A model generated the notes under the pieces. That model saw only the letters and a list, made by a program, of their open reading frames with translations, was not told the DNA's origin and made no database searches. Shown here in pieces: positions 6,704 to 14,927 of a stretch of DNA of 64,000 nucleotides. Each line of letters opens with the position of its first letter. Position 1 is the first letter of the stretch. Origin of the DNA: Microvirga pudoricolor (GTDB taxonomy: Bacteria; Pseudomonadota; Alphaproteobacteria; Rhizobiales; Beijerinckiaceae); assembly GCF_016892705.1 (NCBI RefSeq), contig NZ_JAFEMB010000002.1, forward strand, positions 62,001-126,000, given 5' to 3'. A program made the translations under genes and the position numbers.

Positions 6704-9082
6704 TTGTCAGCGGATCAGCTGCATCCTTCGAAGGCATTCAAGAGTCCTCCCGCATTGGCCAGACGCCCCAAAGCCCCCGCCCCCTCCCTCCCGACCCGGG
6801 AGGAACTCATGAGCTTCATCGCGGATTCGCCCCGAAAGGTGGGCAAACGGGAAATCGCGAAGGCCTTCGGCATCCATGGTGGTGACCGGATCTGGCTCAA
6901 GCAGGCCCTCAAGGAACTCGAGGACGAGGGCGCTATCGACCGGCGCCACAAGAGCGTTCACAAGGCCGGGCAGCTTCCGCCCGTTGTCTTGGCCGACATC
7001 AAGCGTCGGGACCAAGATGGCGAGCTGATCGCGGAGCCGGCCGAATGGAATGCCGACGAAGACGGCCCGATCCCCACCATCCTGGTCACGTTTCCCCATA
7101 AGCCGCGCCGTGACCAGCCGACGCCCGGCGTGAACGACCGAGCGCTGATCAGGGTCTCGCCGCTCAAGGGCGACATCCACAGATATACCGGCCGCGTGGT
7201 CAAGATCGTGGCCCGCCAGCGCAGCCAGGTGCTCGGCATCTTCCAGGCCATGCCGGAGGGCGGCGGCAGGATCGTACCGGTCGAGAAGAAATCGCGCGAC
7301 AAGGAGCTCCTCGTCCGCCCCGGCGACGAGAACGAGGCCCAAGACGGCGATCTGGTCTCCGTTTCCTTATCGAAGCCGAGCCGCTTCGGCCTGCCCCAGG
7401 CCAAGGTGCAGGAGCGCTTGGGCTCCGTGAAATCCGAGAAGGCCGTCAGCCTCATCGCGATCCACGCCCACGGCATCCCCAACGTGTTCTCCAAGGAAGC
7501 CCTGGCCGAGGCGGAGTCCGCCAAGCCCGTGACGCTCGCGGAGCGCGAGGATTGGCGAAAGCTGCCGCTCGTCACCATCGATCCGCCCGACGCCAAGGAC
7601 CACGACGACGCCGTGCACGCGGTGGCCGACGAAGACCCCGACAACCCGGGCGGGTTTGTGGTCACCGTGGCCATCGCGGATGTGTCGGCCTATGTGCGGC
7701 CCGGCTCCGCGCTGGATCGCGATGCGCTGGAGCGCGGCAACTCGGTGTACTTCCCGGATCGTGTCGTGCCCATGCTGCCGGAACGGATCTCGAACGACCT
7801 CTGCTCCCTGAGGCCCCTGGAAGATCGCCCAGCCCTCGCCATGCGCATGATCGTGGACGCGGACGGCCGCAAGAAGAGCCATGGCTTCCACCGGATCATG
7901 ATGCGCTCGGCCGCGAAGCTATCCTACCAGCAAGCGCAGTCCGCCATCGATGGAAGGCCGGACGACACGACCGGCCCCATCCTCGAGCCGATCCTCAAGC
8001 CGCTTTGGGCCGCCTATGCGGCGGTTAAAAAAGCACGCGACATCCGCGAGCCGCTGTTCCTCGACCTACCCGAGCGCAAGATCGTGCTGAAACAGGACGG
8101 GACTGTGGACCGGGTCCTCGTGCCGGAGAGGTTGGAAGCCCACAAATTGATCGAGGAGTTCATGATCCTCGCCAACGTGGCGGCGGCCGAGACCCTGGAG
8201 AAGGCGGGGTCCGACCTGATCTATCGGGTCCATGACGAGCCATCCCTCGAGAAGATGAAGTCACTCGGCGAGGTCCTCGCTTCGGTCGGCCTCAAGCTGT
8301 CTGCGCAAGGCGCGCTCAAGGCCGAACTCTTCAATCGCATTCTCCGGTCGGTCGAGAACTCCGAAAACCAGCTCTTCATCAACGAAGTGGTGCTGCGGTC
8401 CCAATCCCAGGCCGAGTATTCGGCTGAGAATTATGGCCATTTCGGCTTGAACCTGCGCCGCTATGCACACTTCACCTCCCCGATCCGTCGCTATGCGGAC
8501 CTCATCGTGCACCGGGCTCTGATAACGGCTCTGAAGCTCGGCAAGGATGGGCTTTCGCCCGACACCAAGCGCCAGCAGCTCATCGAGATCAGCGCCGGCA
8601 TCTCCACCGCCGAGCGCCGCGCCATGGCGGCGGAGCGCGAGACCATCGACCGCCTGATCGCCCATCACCTCGCCGACCGGATCGGCGCGACGTTCGATGG
8701 GCAGATTTCCGGCGTCACCAAGTCCGGACTGTTCGTGAAGCTGCACGACACGGGCGCCGATGGCTTCATTCCGGCAGGCACCATCGGGGCGGACTATTAC
8801 CGGTTCGAGGAAGGCACGCACTCCATGCGCGGCGAGCGGACGGGCGAGACCTTTCGACTTGGCGACAACGTGAAGGTGAAGCTGGTGGAAGCCGCTCCCG
8901 TGGCGGGCGCCCTTCGCTTCGAGTTGATGTCGGAGGGCCGCTACAGCAAAAAGCCGCATGGCGGAAAAGGTGGCGGCAAGGCTAAACGGGGGCCGGACGC
9001 CAAGAAGGGCGCGACGCGGGCTCAGTCCCGTCCCGGCAAGACGCGGGTCAGAACCAAGAGCAGGCGTGGCGGCGCCGCATAG
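6704..9082 (+). CDS. rnr: Ribonuclease R
   Basis: A 3'-5' processive exoribonuclease that degrades structured RNA. Domain order: N-terminal winged helix (KVGKREIAKAFGI), cold-shock-like OB folds, the RNB catalytic domain with the Asp cluster DPPDAKDHDDAVHA, the helical part with HFTSPIRRYADL, a C-terminal S1 domain (ISGVTKSGLFVKL) and a Lys/Arg-rich tail for RNA binding. At 792 aa it has the usual family length. The start is uncertain: the frame opens with TTG at 6704, another TTG lies at 6755, and the ATG at 6808 would cut into the winged helix; none has a clear ribosome binding site. It leads the rnr-DUF983-NUDIX gene run. Confidence 0.93.
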   Translation: MSADQLHPSKAFKSPPALARRPKAPAPSLPTREELMSFIADSPRKVGKREIAKAFGIHGGDRIWLKQALKELEDEGAIDRRHKSVHKAGQLPPVVLADIKRRDQDGELIAEPAEWNADEDGPIPTILVTFPHKPRRDQPTPGVNDRALIRVSPLKGDIHRYTGRVVKIVARQRSQVLGIFQAMPEGGGRIVPVEKKSRDKELLVRPGDENEAQDGDLVSVSLSKPSRFGLPQAKVQERLGSVKSEKAVSLIAIHAHGIPNVFSKEALAEAESAKPVTLAEREDWRKLPLVTIDPPDAKDHDDAVHAVADEDPDNPGGFVVTVAIADVSAYVRPGSALDRDALERGNSVYFPDRVVPMLPERISNDLCSLRPLEDRPALAMRMIVDADGRKKSHGFHRIMMRSAAKLSYQQAQSAIDGRPDDTTGPILEPILKPLWAAYAAVKKARDIREPLFLDLPERKIVLKQDGTVDRVLVPERLEAHKLIEEFMILANVAAAETLEKAGSDLIYRVHDEPSLEKMKSLGEVLASVGLKLSAQGALKAELFNRILRSVENSENQLFINEVVLRSQSQAEYSAENYGHFGLNLRRYAHFTSPIRRYADLIVHRALITALKLGKDGLSPDTKRQQLIEISAGISTAERRAMAAERETIDRLIAHHLADRIGATFDGQISGVTKSGLFVKLHDTGADGFIPAGTIGADYYRFEEGTHSMRGERTGETFRLGDNVKVKLVEAAPVAGALRFELMSEGRYSKKPHGGKGGGKAKRGPDAKKGATRAQSRPGKTRVRTKSRRGGAA

Positions 9083-9115
9083 GCAAAAGGCGCGCAAGCG
9101 TCAGATGGAATCGAG

Positions 9116-9601
9116 ATGTCGGACGTGACGGTCGCCTCACCGGGCGAAAGCCCCAATGCCTACCGGTCCATGAAGAACGGGTTCCTGTGCCGCTGCCCCG
9201 CCTGCGGCCAGGGAAGGCTGTTCGGCCGGTTTCTGAAGGTCGTGGACGCGTGCGACGTCTGCGGAACGGAGTTCCACCATCACCGGGCCGACGACTTTCC
9301 GCCCTACATCGTCATGTTCATCGTCGGCCACCTCATCGGCTACGGCGTTCTGACGGCGGAGACCCGGTTCGAGGTGCCGCTTTGGCTTCACCTCGCGGTC
9401 TGGCCGGCCCTCACCCTGATCCTGTGCGTCGCACTGCTTCAGCCCATCAAGGGCGTTGTCGTGGGCTTGCAATACGCGCTAGGGATGCACGGATTCGCGG
9501 CCGCACGAGCGGCCCGAACCGCCAGGAACGAGAGCGTCGAGGAGAAGGCCGGTGTCGGAGACGGAGCAGAAGGCCCCCGTGCGCCTGTATATGGAGCGTG
9601 A
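9116..9601 (+). CDS. DUF983 zinc-ribbon membrane protein
   Basis: A 161-aa protein of the DUF983 family, function unknown. Two Cys pairs (CPACGQG near residue 29 and CDVCG near 44) suggest a zinc ribbon, followed by two hydrophobic helices (PPYIVMFIVGHLIGYGVL and LTLILCVALLQPIKGVVVG). It sits 33 nt after rnr, and the NUDIX gene overlaps its 3' end by 50 nt, so the three are probably one transcript. A paralogue lies at 39678-40112. Confidence 0.85.
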   Translation: MSDVTVASPGESPNAYRSMKNGFLCRCPACGQGRLFGRFLKVVDACDVCGTEFHHHRADDFPPYIVMFIVGHLIGYGVLTAETRFEVPLWLHLAVWPALTLILCVALLQPIKGVVVGLQYALGMHGFAAARAARTARNESVEEKAGVGDGAEGPRAPVYGA

Positions 9602-10301
9602 CGTCAGCGCTCCCAAGCTTCGCCCCAAGGACGCCGCGACCCTCATCATCATCGACCGGACGTCGAAGCGCAGCCCCAAGGTTCTGATGGGCCGGCGCAG
9701 CATGAAGCACAAGTTCATGCCGGGCGTCTTCGTGTTCCCAGGCGGCCGCACGGAGCCCAGCGACCGGCTGATGTCCGTGGCGGGAGCCCTCCATCCCCGG
9801 GCCGAGGAAGCCCTGATCGCCCGTGTGTCGAAGGGAAGCGCCGGACGCGCCCGAGCCCTGGCCCTCGCGGCGATCCGGGAGACCTTCGAGGAGACGGGTC
9901 TCCTGCTCGGAACGAAGGATTACGGCGCTCCGGAATCGGTCCCCGCAGGCTCGAGCTGGGCAGCCTTCCAGGAAAACGGGGTCTTTCCGGACCTCGAAGG
10001 CCTGCAATTCGTGGCCCGCGCCATCACGCCCCCGGGGCGGAGCCGCCGGTTCGACACCCGGTTCTTCGCGGTGGACCGCACGGCCGTCGCTCAAGAGGTG
10101 GAGGGCATCCTGGGTCCCGACGCGGAGCTGAGCGAACTCGACTGGATGACCTTGGAGCGTGCCAAATCCCTGGACCTACCCCTGATCACGGAGATCATCC
10201 TGGGAGAACTCCAGGCCAGAATCGAGGCGGGGTTCCTGCATCAGCTTCCGGTGCCGTTCTTCCATTTCCGCAAGGACCGGCAAATCCGTGAAACGCTATA
10301 G
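9552..10301 (+). CDS. NUDIX hydrolase
   Basis: A 249-aa NUDIX-fold hydrolase. The Nudix box is recognisable as GGR...[12 protein letters not shown] (around residues 58-120, with a long insertion between the glycine and REXXEE parts, as in the RHBs/YfcD-CoA-like branch). Substrates of such proteins are nucleoside diphosphates linked to another group; this one cannot be assigned. It starts with GTG at 9552 inside the DUF983 gene, preceded by GAGGAGAAGG, which indicates translational coupling. The late end ([18 protein letters not shown]) resembles rhizobial homologues found before rpmG. Confidence 0.85.
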   Translation: MSETEQKAPVRLYMERDVSAPKLRPKDAATLIIIDRTSKRSPKVLMGRRSMKHKFMPGVFVFPGGRTEPSDRLMSVAGALHPRAEEALIARVSKGSAGRARALALAAIRETFEETGLLLGTKDYGAPESVPAGSSWAAFQENGVFPDLEGLQFVARAITPPGRSRRFDTRFFAVDRTAVAQEVEGILGPDAELSELDWMTLERAKSLDLPLITEIILGELQARIEAGFLHQLPVPFFHFRKDRQIRETL

Positions 10302-10392
10302 TTTGCTTCGCCTTAGGCCGCGATCCTGCGCCGAAAACGGCTCCTGCCCTTGACGAAAGGCCCGTTATCGGGCATGGATCCCACGAGATTTC

Positions 10393-10420
10393 GGCCGGGC
10401 TCGCCCGGCCCTTTGTATTT
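10393..10420 (+). terminator. Hairpin between the NUDIX gene and rpmG
   Basis: GGCCGGGC / GCCCGGCC (10393-10410) forms a strong stem followed by CTTTGTATTT. It lies in the 155-bp gap between the NUDIX stop and rpmG. It could end the rnr operon or act as a leader structure for the ribosomal protein gene; the broken T tract makes either possible. Confidence 0.5.
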
Positions 10421-10456
10421 CGGCTCAAGCCGAGCATCCATCAAAGAGGTTCTACC

Positions 10457-10624
10457 ATGGCCAAAGCCGCCACCATCAAGGTCAAGCTCGTCTCCACGGC
10501 CGACACGGGCTATTTCTACGTGACCAAGAAGAATTCGCGCACGATGACCGACAAGATCGCCATGAAGAAGTACGATCCTGTCGCCAAGAAGCATGTCGAG
10601 TTCAAGGAAGCCAAGATCAAGTAA
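10457..10624 (+). CDS. rpmG: 50S ribosomal protein L33
   Basis: This 55-aa Lys-rich protein ([20 protein letters not shown]..., ending [11 protein letters not shown]) is the large-subunit protein L33. It lacks the four zinc-binding cysteines, so it is the Cys-minus (zinc-independent) paralogue, as is normal in alphaproteobacteria. The ribosome binding site AGAGG lies 8 nt upstream, and a strong terminator follows at 10658. Its position after the NUDIX gene matches the order in rhizobial relatives. Confidence 0.95.
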   Translation: MAKAATIKVKLVSTADTGYFYVTKKNSRTMTDKIAMKKYDPVAKKHVEFKEAKIK

Positions 10625-10657
10625 TCGGCTTCTCTGCGAGTTCTTTTAAGTTTTGAC

Positions 10658-10684
10658 AAAACCGCCACCACGTGGCGGTTTTTT
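10658..10684. terminator. Bidirectional terminator between rpmG and aqpZ
   Basis: AAAACCGCCA / TGGCGGTTTTTT with loop CCACG gives a stem flanked by an A run on the left and a T run on the right. It can terminate rpmG rightward and aqpZ leftward, consistent with their convergent orientation. Confidence 0.85.
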
Positions 10685-10743
10685 CATGTTGGATCACAGG
10701 CGGTCCAGCAGGAGCCCCTGCGGCCCCGATGGAACCTGCCCTC

Positions 10744-11496
10744 TCACTCGGCTGGGGCGGCCGGCGTGACACCCGTCACCTGGGCTGAAGGCTCCTCGCT
10801 GAGCCAGCGGTACAGGATGCCGCCCAACACACCGCCGACCAATGGTGCGACCCAGAACATCCAGAGCTGCGCCAGCGCCCAGCCGCCCACGAACAGCGCC
10901 GGACCCGTGCTGCGGGCCGGGTTGACCGACGTGTTGGTGATGGGAATGCCCACCAGATGGATCAGGGTCAGCCCGAGCCCGATCGCGAGGGGCGCGAACC
11001 CGGCCGGGGCTTTGCCGTGTGTGGCTCCCATGATGATGAACAGGAACATCATCGTCAGCACCACCTCGGCCACGAAGCCCGAAGCCATGCTGTACTGGCC
11101 CGGAGAATGAGCGCCGTACCCGTTGGCCGCGAAGCCCTTGGCGAGATCGAAGGTCGGTGAGCCGGTCGCAATGGCATAGAGAGCGGCCGACGCAATGATG
11201 GCCCCGATGACCTGCGACACGACATATGGCAGGATATCTTGCTTGGGGAAGCGCCCCCCGGCTGCAAGACCGATGGTCACGGCCGGATTGAGATGGCATC
11301 CTGAAACGTGGCCAATGGCATAGGCCATGGTCACGACGCTCAGTCCGAAGGCGAGTGAAACGCCGAGCAGGCCGATGCCGACATCGGGGAAGCCGGCGGC
11401 GATCACGGCGCTGCCGCATCCGGCGAAGGTGAGCCAGAAGGTGCCGATGCCCTCTGCCACGCAGCGGTGAATGTTCTGTGAGTTGTGCAGGTCCAT
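10744..11496 (-). CDS. aqpZ: Aquaporin Z
   Basis: A 250-aa MIP-family channel with two NPA boxes ([10 protein letters not shown] and [14 protein letters not shown]) and six predicted membrane helices. The Ser/Cys/Arg surroundings and length fit a water-selective AqpZ rather than a glycerol facilitator. The start at 11496 follows an excellent ribosome binding site (AGGGAGGAG, 3 nt spacer); a GTG/ATG frame to 11550 adds 18 residues with no support. A short dyad GGTTTACGCAAACC (11511-11524) lies just upstream and might be an operator. In relatives rpmG is directly followed by pleD/divK, so aqpZ looks inserted into that order. Confidence 0.93.
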   Translation of the reverse strand: MDLHNSQNIHRCVAEGIGTFWLTFAGCGSAVIAAGFPDVGIGLLGVSLAFGLSVVTMAYAIGHVSGCHLNPAVTIGLAAGGRFPKQDILPYVVSQVIGAIIASAALYAIATGSPTFDLAKGFAANGYGAHSPGQYSMASGFVAEVVLTMMFLFIIMGATHGKAPAGFAPLAIGLGLTLIHLVGIPITNTSVNPARSTGPALFVGGWALAQLWMFWVAPLVGGVLGGILYRWLSEEPSAQVTGVTPAAPAE

Positions 11497-11838
11497 GGGC
11501 TCCTCCCTGGGGTTTACGCAAACCACGCGGTGCTGGAGCGACGTCGACACAGCTGTCGATCAAAGGCGGCCCGTCGGGAGCCGAGGCAGAACGCAGGACG
11601 CTTCTTGGTGAAAGCAGAATACGCCCGGACGACCGGGTTGCAAAGCCGGGCTCGCGAGCGATCCTTTGTGTTTCCCGTCTTTCGTCTCGTGGGCGATGAG
11701 CCGGCTGCGGGCGACCATGCAGCGACCTGCCCCGCCCGCGTGATCGCTGCGGCGACCCGTGCGCCTCTCGCGGCGGCTGCCGCGTGAGCGCCAAACCGTG
11801 TCGCGCACCCCTTTCCCATCCTCCGTGAGCCTAACGCC
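11497..11838. other. Intergenic stretch, no gene supported
   Basis: About 340 bp upstream of aqpZ and downstream of the minus-strand small gene. Several overlapping open frames cross it on both strands, but none has a ribosome binding site, a recognisable domain or a plausible composition. Apart from the GGTTT/AAACC dyad at 11511-11524 I see nothing in it. Confidence 0.5.
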
Positions 11839-12090
11839 TCAATGGGATGGATCAAGGAATGACCGGAAATTCTCGAGCCAGGACGCCAGCCAGAGTTCCA
11901 GGCCCGCCTTGGCTGCGTTCTCCGTCGGCCCATACCCCCAGGCATCCTCCTGGAGCGGGCTCGCCCAGATCCAGAACTTGTTGCTCCCGTCATAGGTGAT
12001 GTTGCCGACCTCTATGGCATTGACGAAGCCGACATATCGGTTGAGCGGCACGCCCGCCACGCTGTCCCGCTTCCATGAAATTCTGCTCAT
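11839..12090 (-). CDS. Small hypothetical protein (83 aa)
   Basis: An 83-aa soluble protein (MSRISWKRDSVAG...SFLDPSH) rich in aromatic residues (nine Trp/Tyr), without signal peptide or membrane helix. I do not recognise the family. The start at 12090 is chosen because the longer frame upstream (to 12306) is Arg/Pro/His-rich out-of-frame noise, while the last 83 residues have normal composition. AGGA lies close to the ATG. It is probably monocistronic, converging with nothing, and sits in the accessory insert between rpmG and the pleD-like gene. Confidence 0.6.
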   Translation of the reverse strand: MSRISWKRDSVAGVPLNRYVGFVNAIEVGNITYDGSNKFWIWASPLQEDAWGYGPTENAAKAGLELWLASWLENFRSFLDPSH

Positions 12091-12293
12091 GTCCTGGGCC
12101 GCCTCTCCGTGAAGTGTCGGAACTAGATCAACGGACGGCTGGCGCAAGCCGTCAGGAAGACCGGGATGTCGGCGGCCGTGGCGCCTGCTATGCAACGCCA
12201 TCGGGGAAAGGGAGGCGGGACGATGGCCTGTTGGCATGGCTCTCGGGAGAGCGCTCGTAAAGGCACACGGAATCGCTGTCGGATGCGCTCGTC

Positions 12294-12974
12294 GTGAAGG
12301 GCACATCCAGGCCTGAGGCCACCGTTGCCCTCCTGCTCGCCGGGACCGCCGGGTACGTGGACGGGATGGGTTTTCTCCACCTGGGCGGCCTGTTCGTGTC
12401 GTTCATGACCGGCAACTCGACCCGCCTGGGCGTCAGCCTCGCCGAAGGCCGCTGGGGCGAGGCCGGACTGGCGGCGGGGATCCTGGCGCTCTTCGTGGTC
12501 GGGGCCACCACGGGAGCCCTCATCGGAGGAGGCGGAACGCCATCCGGGCGGCGGCGGGTTCTGGTTGCGGTCGGAGCGCTCCTGGCCGCGGCGGCCCTGT
12601 CCGAAGGCTCTTCGGTGCGGGGCTTGAGCATTGCCGCCATGGTCCTGGCCATGGGGATCGAGAACGCAGTGTTTCAGAAGAACGGCGAGACGGGGATCGG
12701 CCTCACCTACATGACCGGCACCCTCGTGCGGGCCGGCCAGCGAATCGCCGCGGCTCTGCGGGGTGGCCCGCCGCTGGCCTGGACGTCTAGCATCACCTTG
12801 TGGGCGTCCCTGACCGCCGGGGCGCTTGTCGGCGCGTGGAGCTACGCCCAGGTCGGGATGACCGGACTCTGGGTACCGGCCGGGCTCGCCTTCATGCTCG
12901 CGGGTGTCGCGCCCCTCCTGGGGCCCGGACGCGACAGCGACCGCTCGGAGCGGGCACGGGAGAATCAGCGGTGA
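12294..12974 (+). CDS. DUF1275 (YoaK-like) membrane protein
   Basis: A 226-aa integral membrane protein of the DUF1275/UPF0700 family with about six hydrophobic helices. The family signature is present near the N terminus: GTAGYVDGMGFL then FVSFMTGNSTRLG, and again TYMTGTLVRAGQ in the second half, consistent with an internal repeat. The function of the family is unknown; transport has been proposed. GTG at 12294 is the only sensible start. It is an isolated plus-strand gene within the insert between rpmG and the pleD-like gene. Confidence 0.85.
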   Translation: MKGTSRPEATVALLLAGTAGYVDGMGFLHLGGLFVSFMTGNSTRLGVSLAEGRWGEAGLAAGILALFVVGATTGALIGGGGTPSGRRRVLVAVGALLAAAALSEGSSVRGLSIAAMVLAMGIENAVFQKNGETGIGLTYMTGTLVRAGQRIAAALRGGPPLAWTSSITLWASLTAGALVGAWSYAQVGMTGLWVPAGLAFMLAGVAPLLGPGRDSDRSERARENQR

Positions 12975-12989
12975 CGGGAAATGGTGGCC

Positions 12990-13150
12990 AGCTGGAGGTA
13001 GAGCTGAGGAGGCAACATCCACCTCCAGCTTGGCCGAGCCCTCGAACCCAGGAGATGCGGCGGACCTGAGCATCAAAGGCATGGAAGACCCGCTTGCGGC
13101 GGGAAAGGCGTGACCAGAAGAAAATCAGAAACCGGAAGCCCTTGCAAGGG
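12990..13150. repeat. Intergenic inverted repeats
   Basis: AGCTGGAGGT (12990-12999) and ACCTCCAGCT (13021-13030) are exact inverted repeats, and a second perfect palindrome CCCTTGCAAGGG lies at 13139-13150. No gene is supported between 12975 and 13247. The first pair may terminate the DUF1275 transcript, although no T tract follows; the second could be a binding site or terminator element for the minus-strand pleD-like gene. Confidence 0.4.
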
Positions 13151-13247
13151 AACCGGAATTCATTCTCCCCAAGATCGATGTTCTCTATTTATCCCTGTGG
13201 AGGAATGTGGACAAGAGCCTACCTCCGGAAAGCTTGAGTTAACCCCT

Positions 13248-14153
13248 TCAGGCGGCGCTGCGCAGGAAGGTTGCCGAGCGAGGTTCGGGAGCGGGAGCGG
13301 GAGCTGGCGCGGGCTCGGCCGGACGGCCGTCGGGGACTTTGCTCCCGTCCAGGTCCAGGATCTGAGCCATGAGACGGCGCTTCCGCCCCGCGAGGCGCAC
13401 CCTGGCCAGAAGTTCGCTGCGGTCCACGGGGCGGGCCAGCACGTCGTCCACGTTCCGGTCCCGGCAATCACGGGGGATCGGCTCGCCTTCGTCGAGGAGC
13501 AGAAGCGTCCGGCTCGGGTTCGGGTCCACAGGTTCGGGAACGGGCGGCCAGGCGGCATCGCGGATGATCACGTCGAACTCGCCCAGCAGGCTGCAATCGG
13601 CTCCCGGATCGTCGCTCACGCAGACGACCTCGCACTCCGCCGACAGGATCTCCTCGATCCGCGAACAAGAGCGCGGATCGCCGTCCATCACCAGGACTTT
13701 GAGGGGAAGGTTGACGTCGCAGGAATAGTCGAACGCGTCACTCCCGCGCAGGACCGCGATGCGGCGCTGGTCGTCCTGCAAGGCCTTGAAGGCCGCCAGG
13801 TTGCGCATCCGGAGCGCCAGCAAGCCGTCCGAGAACGGAGCGGAGAGGCATTCATCCGCGCCCGCGTTCAGGGCGTCCAGCCGCAGGGCCGGACGGGTCC
13901 GGTCGCTCATCAGCGCCACGGGCAGGTGGCGCAGGGTCGGGTCGCGCTTCAAGGTGGCGCAGAATTCGAAGGCGTCGAGCCCAGTCTGGGCCGCGTCGAC
14001 AAGGACGAGGTCCACATGGCCCTTGCAGCACAGGAGGAGGGCATCATAGGCCGTGGTGGCGACGGCCACGTCGAAGGACGCCCCTGTGAGACTACTCTCG
14101 ATGGGAGCGGTCTTCGGGAAGGCGGAATCGAGGATGAGGATTCGCGCCGTCAT
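13248..14153 (-). CDS. PleD-like double-receiver protein lacking the GGDEF domain
   Basis: A 301-aa protein with two receiver-like domains (residues about 3-125 and 150-265), co-encoded with DivK (4-nt overlap), the position of pleD in relatives. PleD normally has REC-REC-GGDEF and makes c-di-GMP; here the protein ends after the second receiver in a Pro/Ala-rich tail, and no GGDEF coding remains in the 270 bp downstream. Receiver 1 keeps the phospho-acceptor position (Asp53) and one acidic residue (Asp9) but has Ser10 for the second Asp and Ala105 where the conserved Lys should be. Receiver 2 has Asp199 but Arg241 at the Lys position. It is likely a phosphorylation-independent partner or adaptor rather than a cyclase. 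Confidence 0.75.
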   Translation of the reverse strand: MTARILILDSAFPKTAPIESSLTGASFDVAVATTAYDALLLCCKGHVDLVLVDAAQTGLDAFEFCATLKRDPTLRHLPVALMSDRTRPALRLDALNAGADECLSAPFSDGLLALRMRNLAAFKALQDDQRRIAVLRGSDAFDYSCDVNLPLKVLVMDGDPRSCSRIEEILSAECEVVCVSDDPGADCSLLGEFDVIIRDAAWPPVPEPVDPNPSRTLLLLDEGEPIPRDCRDRNVDDVLARPVDRSELLARVRLAGRKRRLMAQILDLDGSKVPDGRPAEPAPAPAPAPEPRSATFLRSAA

Positions 14154-14533
14154 GGGGGGCTGGCGTCCACATCGAGATAGGTTTTCACGGTCGCGATGAA
14201 CTTGGCCACGGAGATGGGCTTGGACAGATAGGCCTCGCAGCCCCCTTCGCGGATCCGCTCCTCATCCCCCTTCATGGCGAAGGCCGTGATGGCGATCACC
14301 GGGATGGACTTCAATTCCTCGTCGGCTTTGAGCCAGCGCGTGACTTCCAACCCTGAAACCTCAGGCAGCTGGATGTCCATGAGGATCAGGTCCGGCTTGT
14401 GGGCCCGCGCGAGCTCCATGGCCTCGATTCCGTGCCCCGTCTTCAGGGTCGCGTAGCCGTGGGCCTCCAGAAGGTCGTTGAAGAGCTTCATGTTGAGCTC
14501 GTTATCCTCGACGATCAACACCGTCTTCTTCAT
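14150..14533 (-). CDS. divK: Single-domain response regulator DivK
   Basis: A 127-aa lone receiver. All catalytic positions are present: Asp10 in VEDNELN, the phospho-acceptor Asp53 in [11 protein letters not shown], Thr83 and Lys105 in LSKPISV. The sequence ([22 protein letters not shown]) is characteristic of DivK, which in Caulobacter and rhizobia relays PleC/DivJ phosphorylation to DivL-CckA-CtrA and controls cell-cycle asymmetry. I chose the ATG at 14533 (GAGG 8 nt upstream); the frame to 14566 adds 11 residues not in the family. It is first in an operon with the GGDEF-less PleD-like gene. Confidence 0.92.
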   Translation of the reverse strand: MKKTVLIVEDNELNMKLFNDLLEAHGYATLKTGHGIEAMELARAHKPDLILMDIQLPEVSGLEVTRWLKADEELKSIPVIAITAFAMKGDEERIREGGCEAYLSKPISVAKFIATVKTYLDVDASPP

Positions 14534-14638
14534 TGCCGCAGCCTCAACGCCAAAAACACACTTCACCGGCCCGCTTATTCACCCGATGATAGACCTAACC
14601 CGAAACATATTGATGAATTACGAATCCCCTGGATCCAA

Positions 14639-14923
14639 ATGCCGCTCCACAAGATCACCCCCGATCAAGCCCAGACCGTCGCCCTCCAGGTCTTCACGGC
14701 GCTGTCCAGCCATGGCGGACGCTTGGCCCGCTTCATGAACATCTCCGGCCTCACGCCCGAGACCATCAGGGACGCGGCGCAAGAACCCGGCTTTCTGGCC
14801 GGCATTCTGGACTACGTCGCGTCCGACGAGGCCCTGCTGCTGGAGCTTTCGAAGGAAATGGACACGAAGCCGGAACAGATCATGGAAGCCCGTGCCACGC
14901 TGTCGCCGTCCGAGTTCGAGTAG
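14639..14923 (+). CDS. DUF3572 family protein
   Basis: A 94-aa soluble helical protein (MPLHKITPDQAQTVALQVF...) of the DUF3572 family, unknown function, found mainly in Hyphomicrobiales next to dinB. It is divergent from divK with about 105 bp between starts, and dinB begins 4 nt after its stop, so the two are likely cotranscribed. The ATG at 14639 has only a weak GGA upstream; the longer open frame from 14399 overlaps divK and is not credible. Confidence 0.82.
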   Translation: MPLHKITPDQAQTVALQVFTALSSHGGRLARFMNISGLTPETIRDAAQEPGFLAGILDYVASDEALLLELSKEMDTKPEQIMEARATLSPSEFE

Positions 14924-14927
14924 CACC

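Noticed and set aside
13110-14180. 356-codon plus-strand frame opposite the PleD-like gene
   Set aside because: Shadow of the minus-strand double-receiver gene, which overlaps divK by 4 nt and has recognisable receiver motifs.
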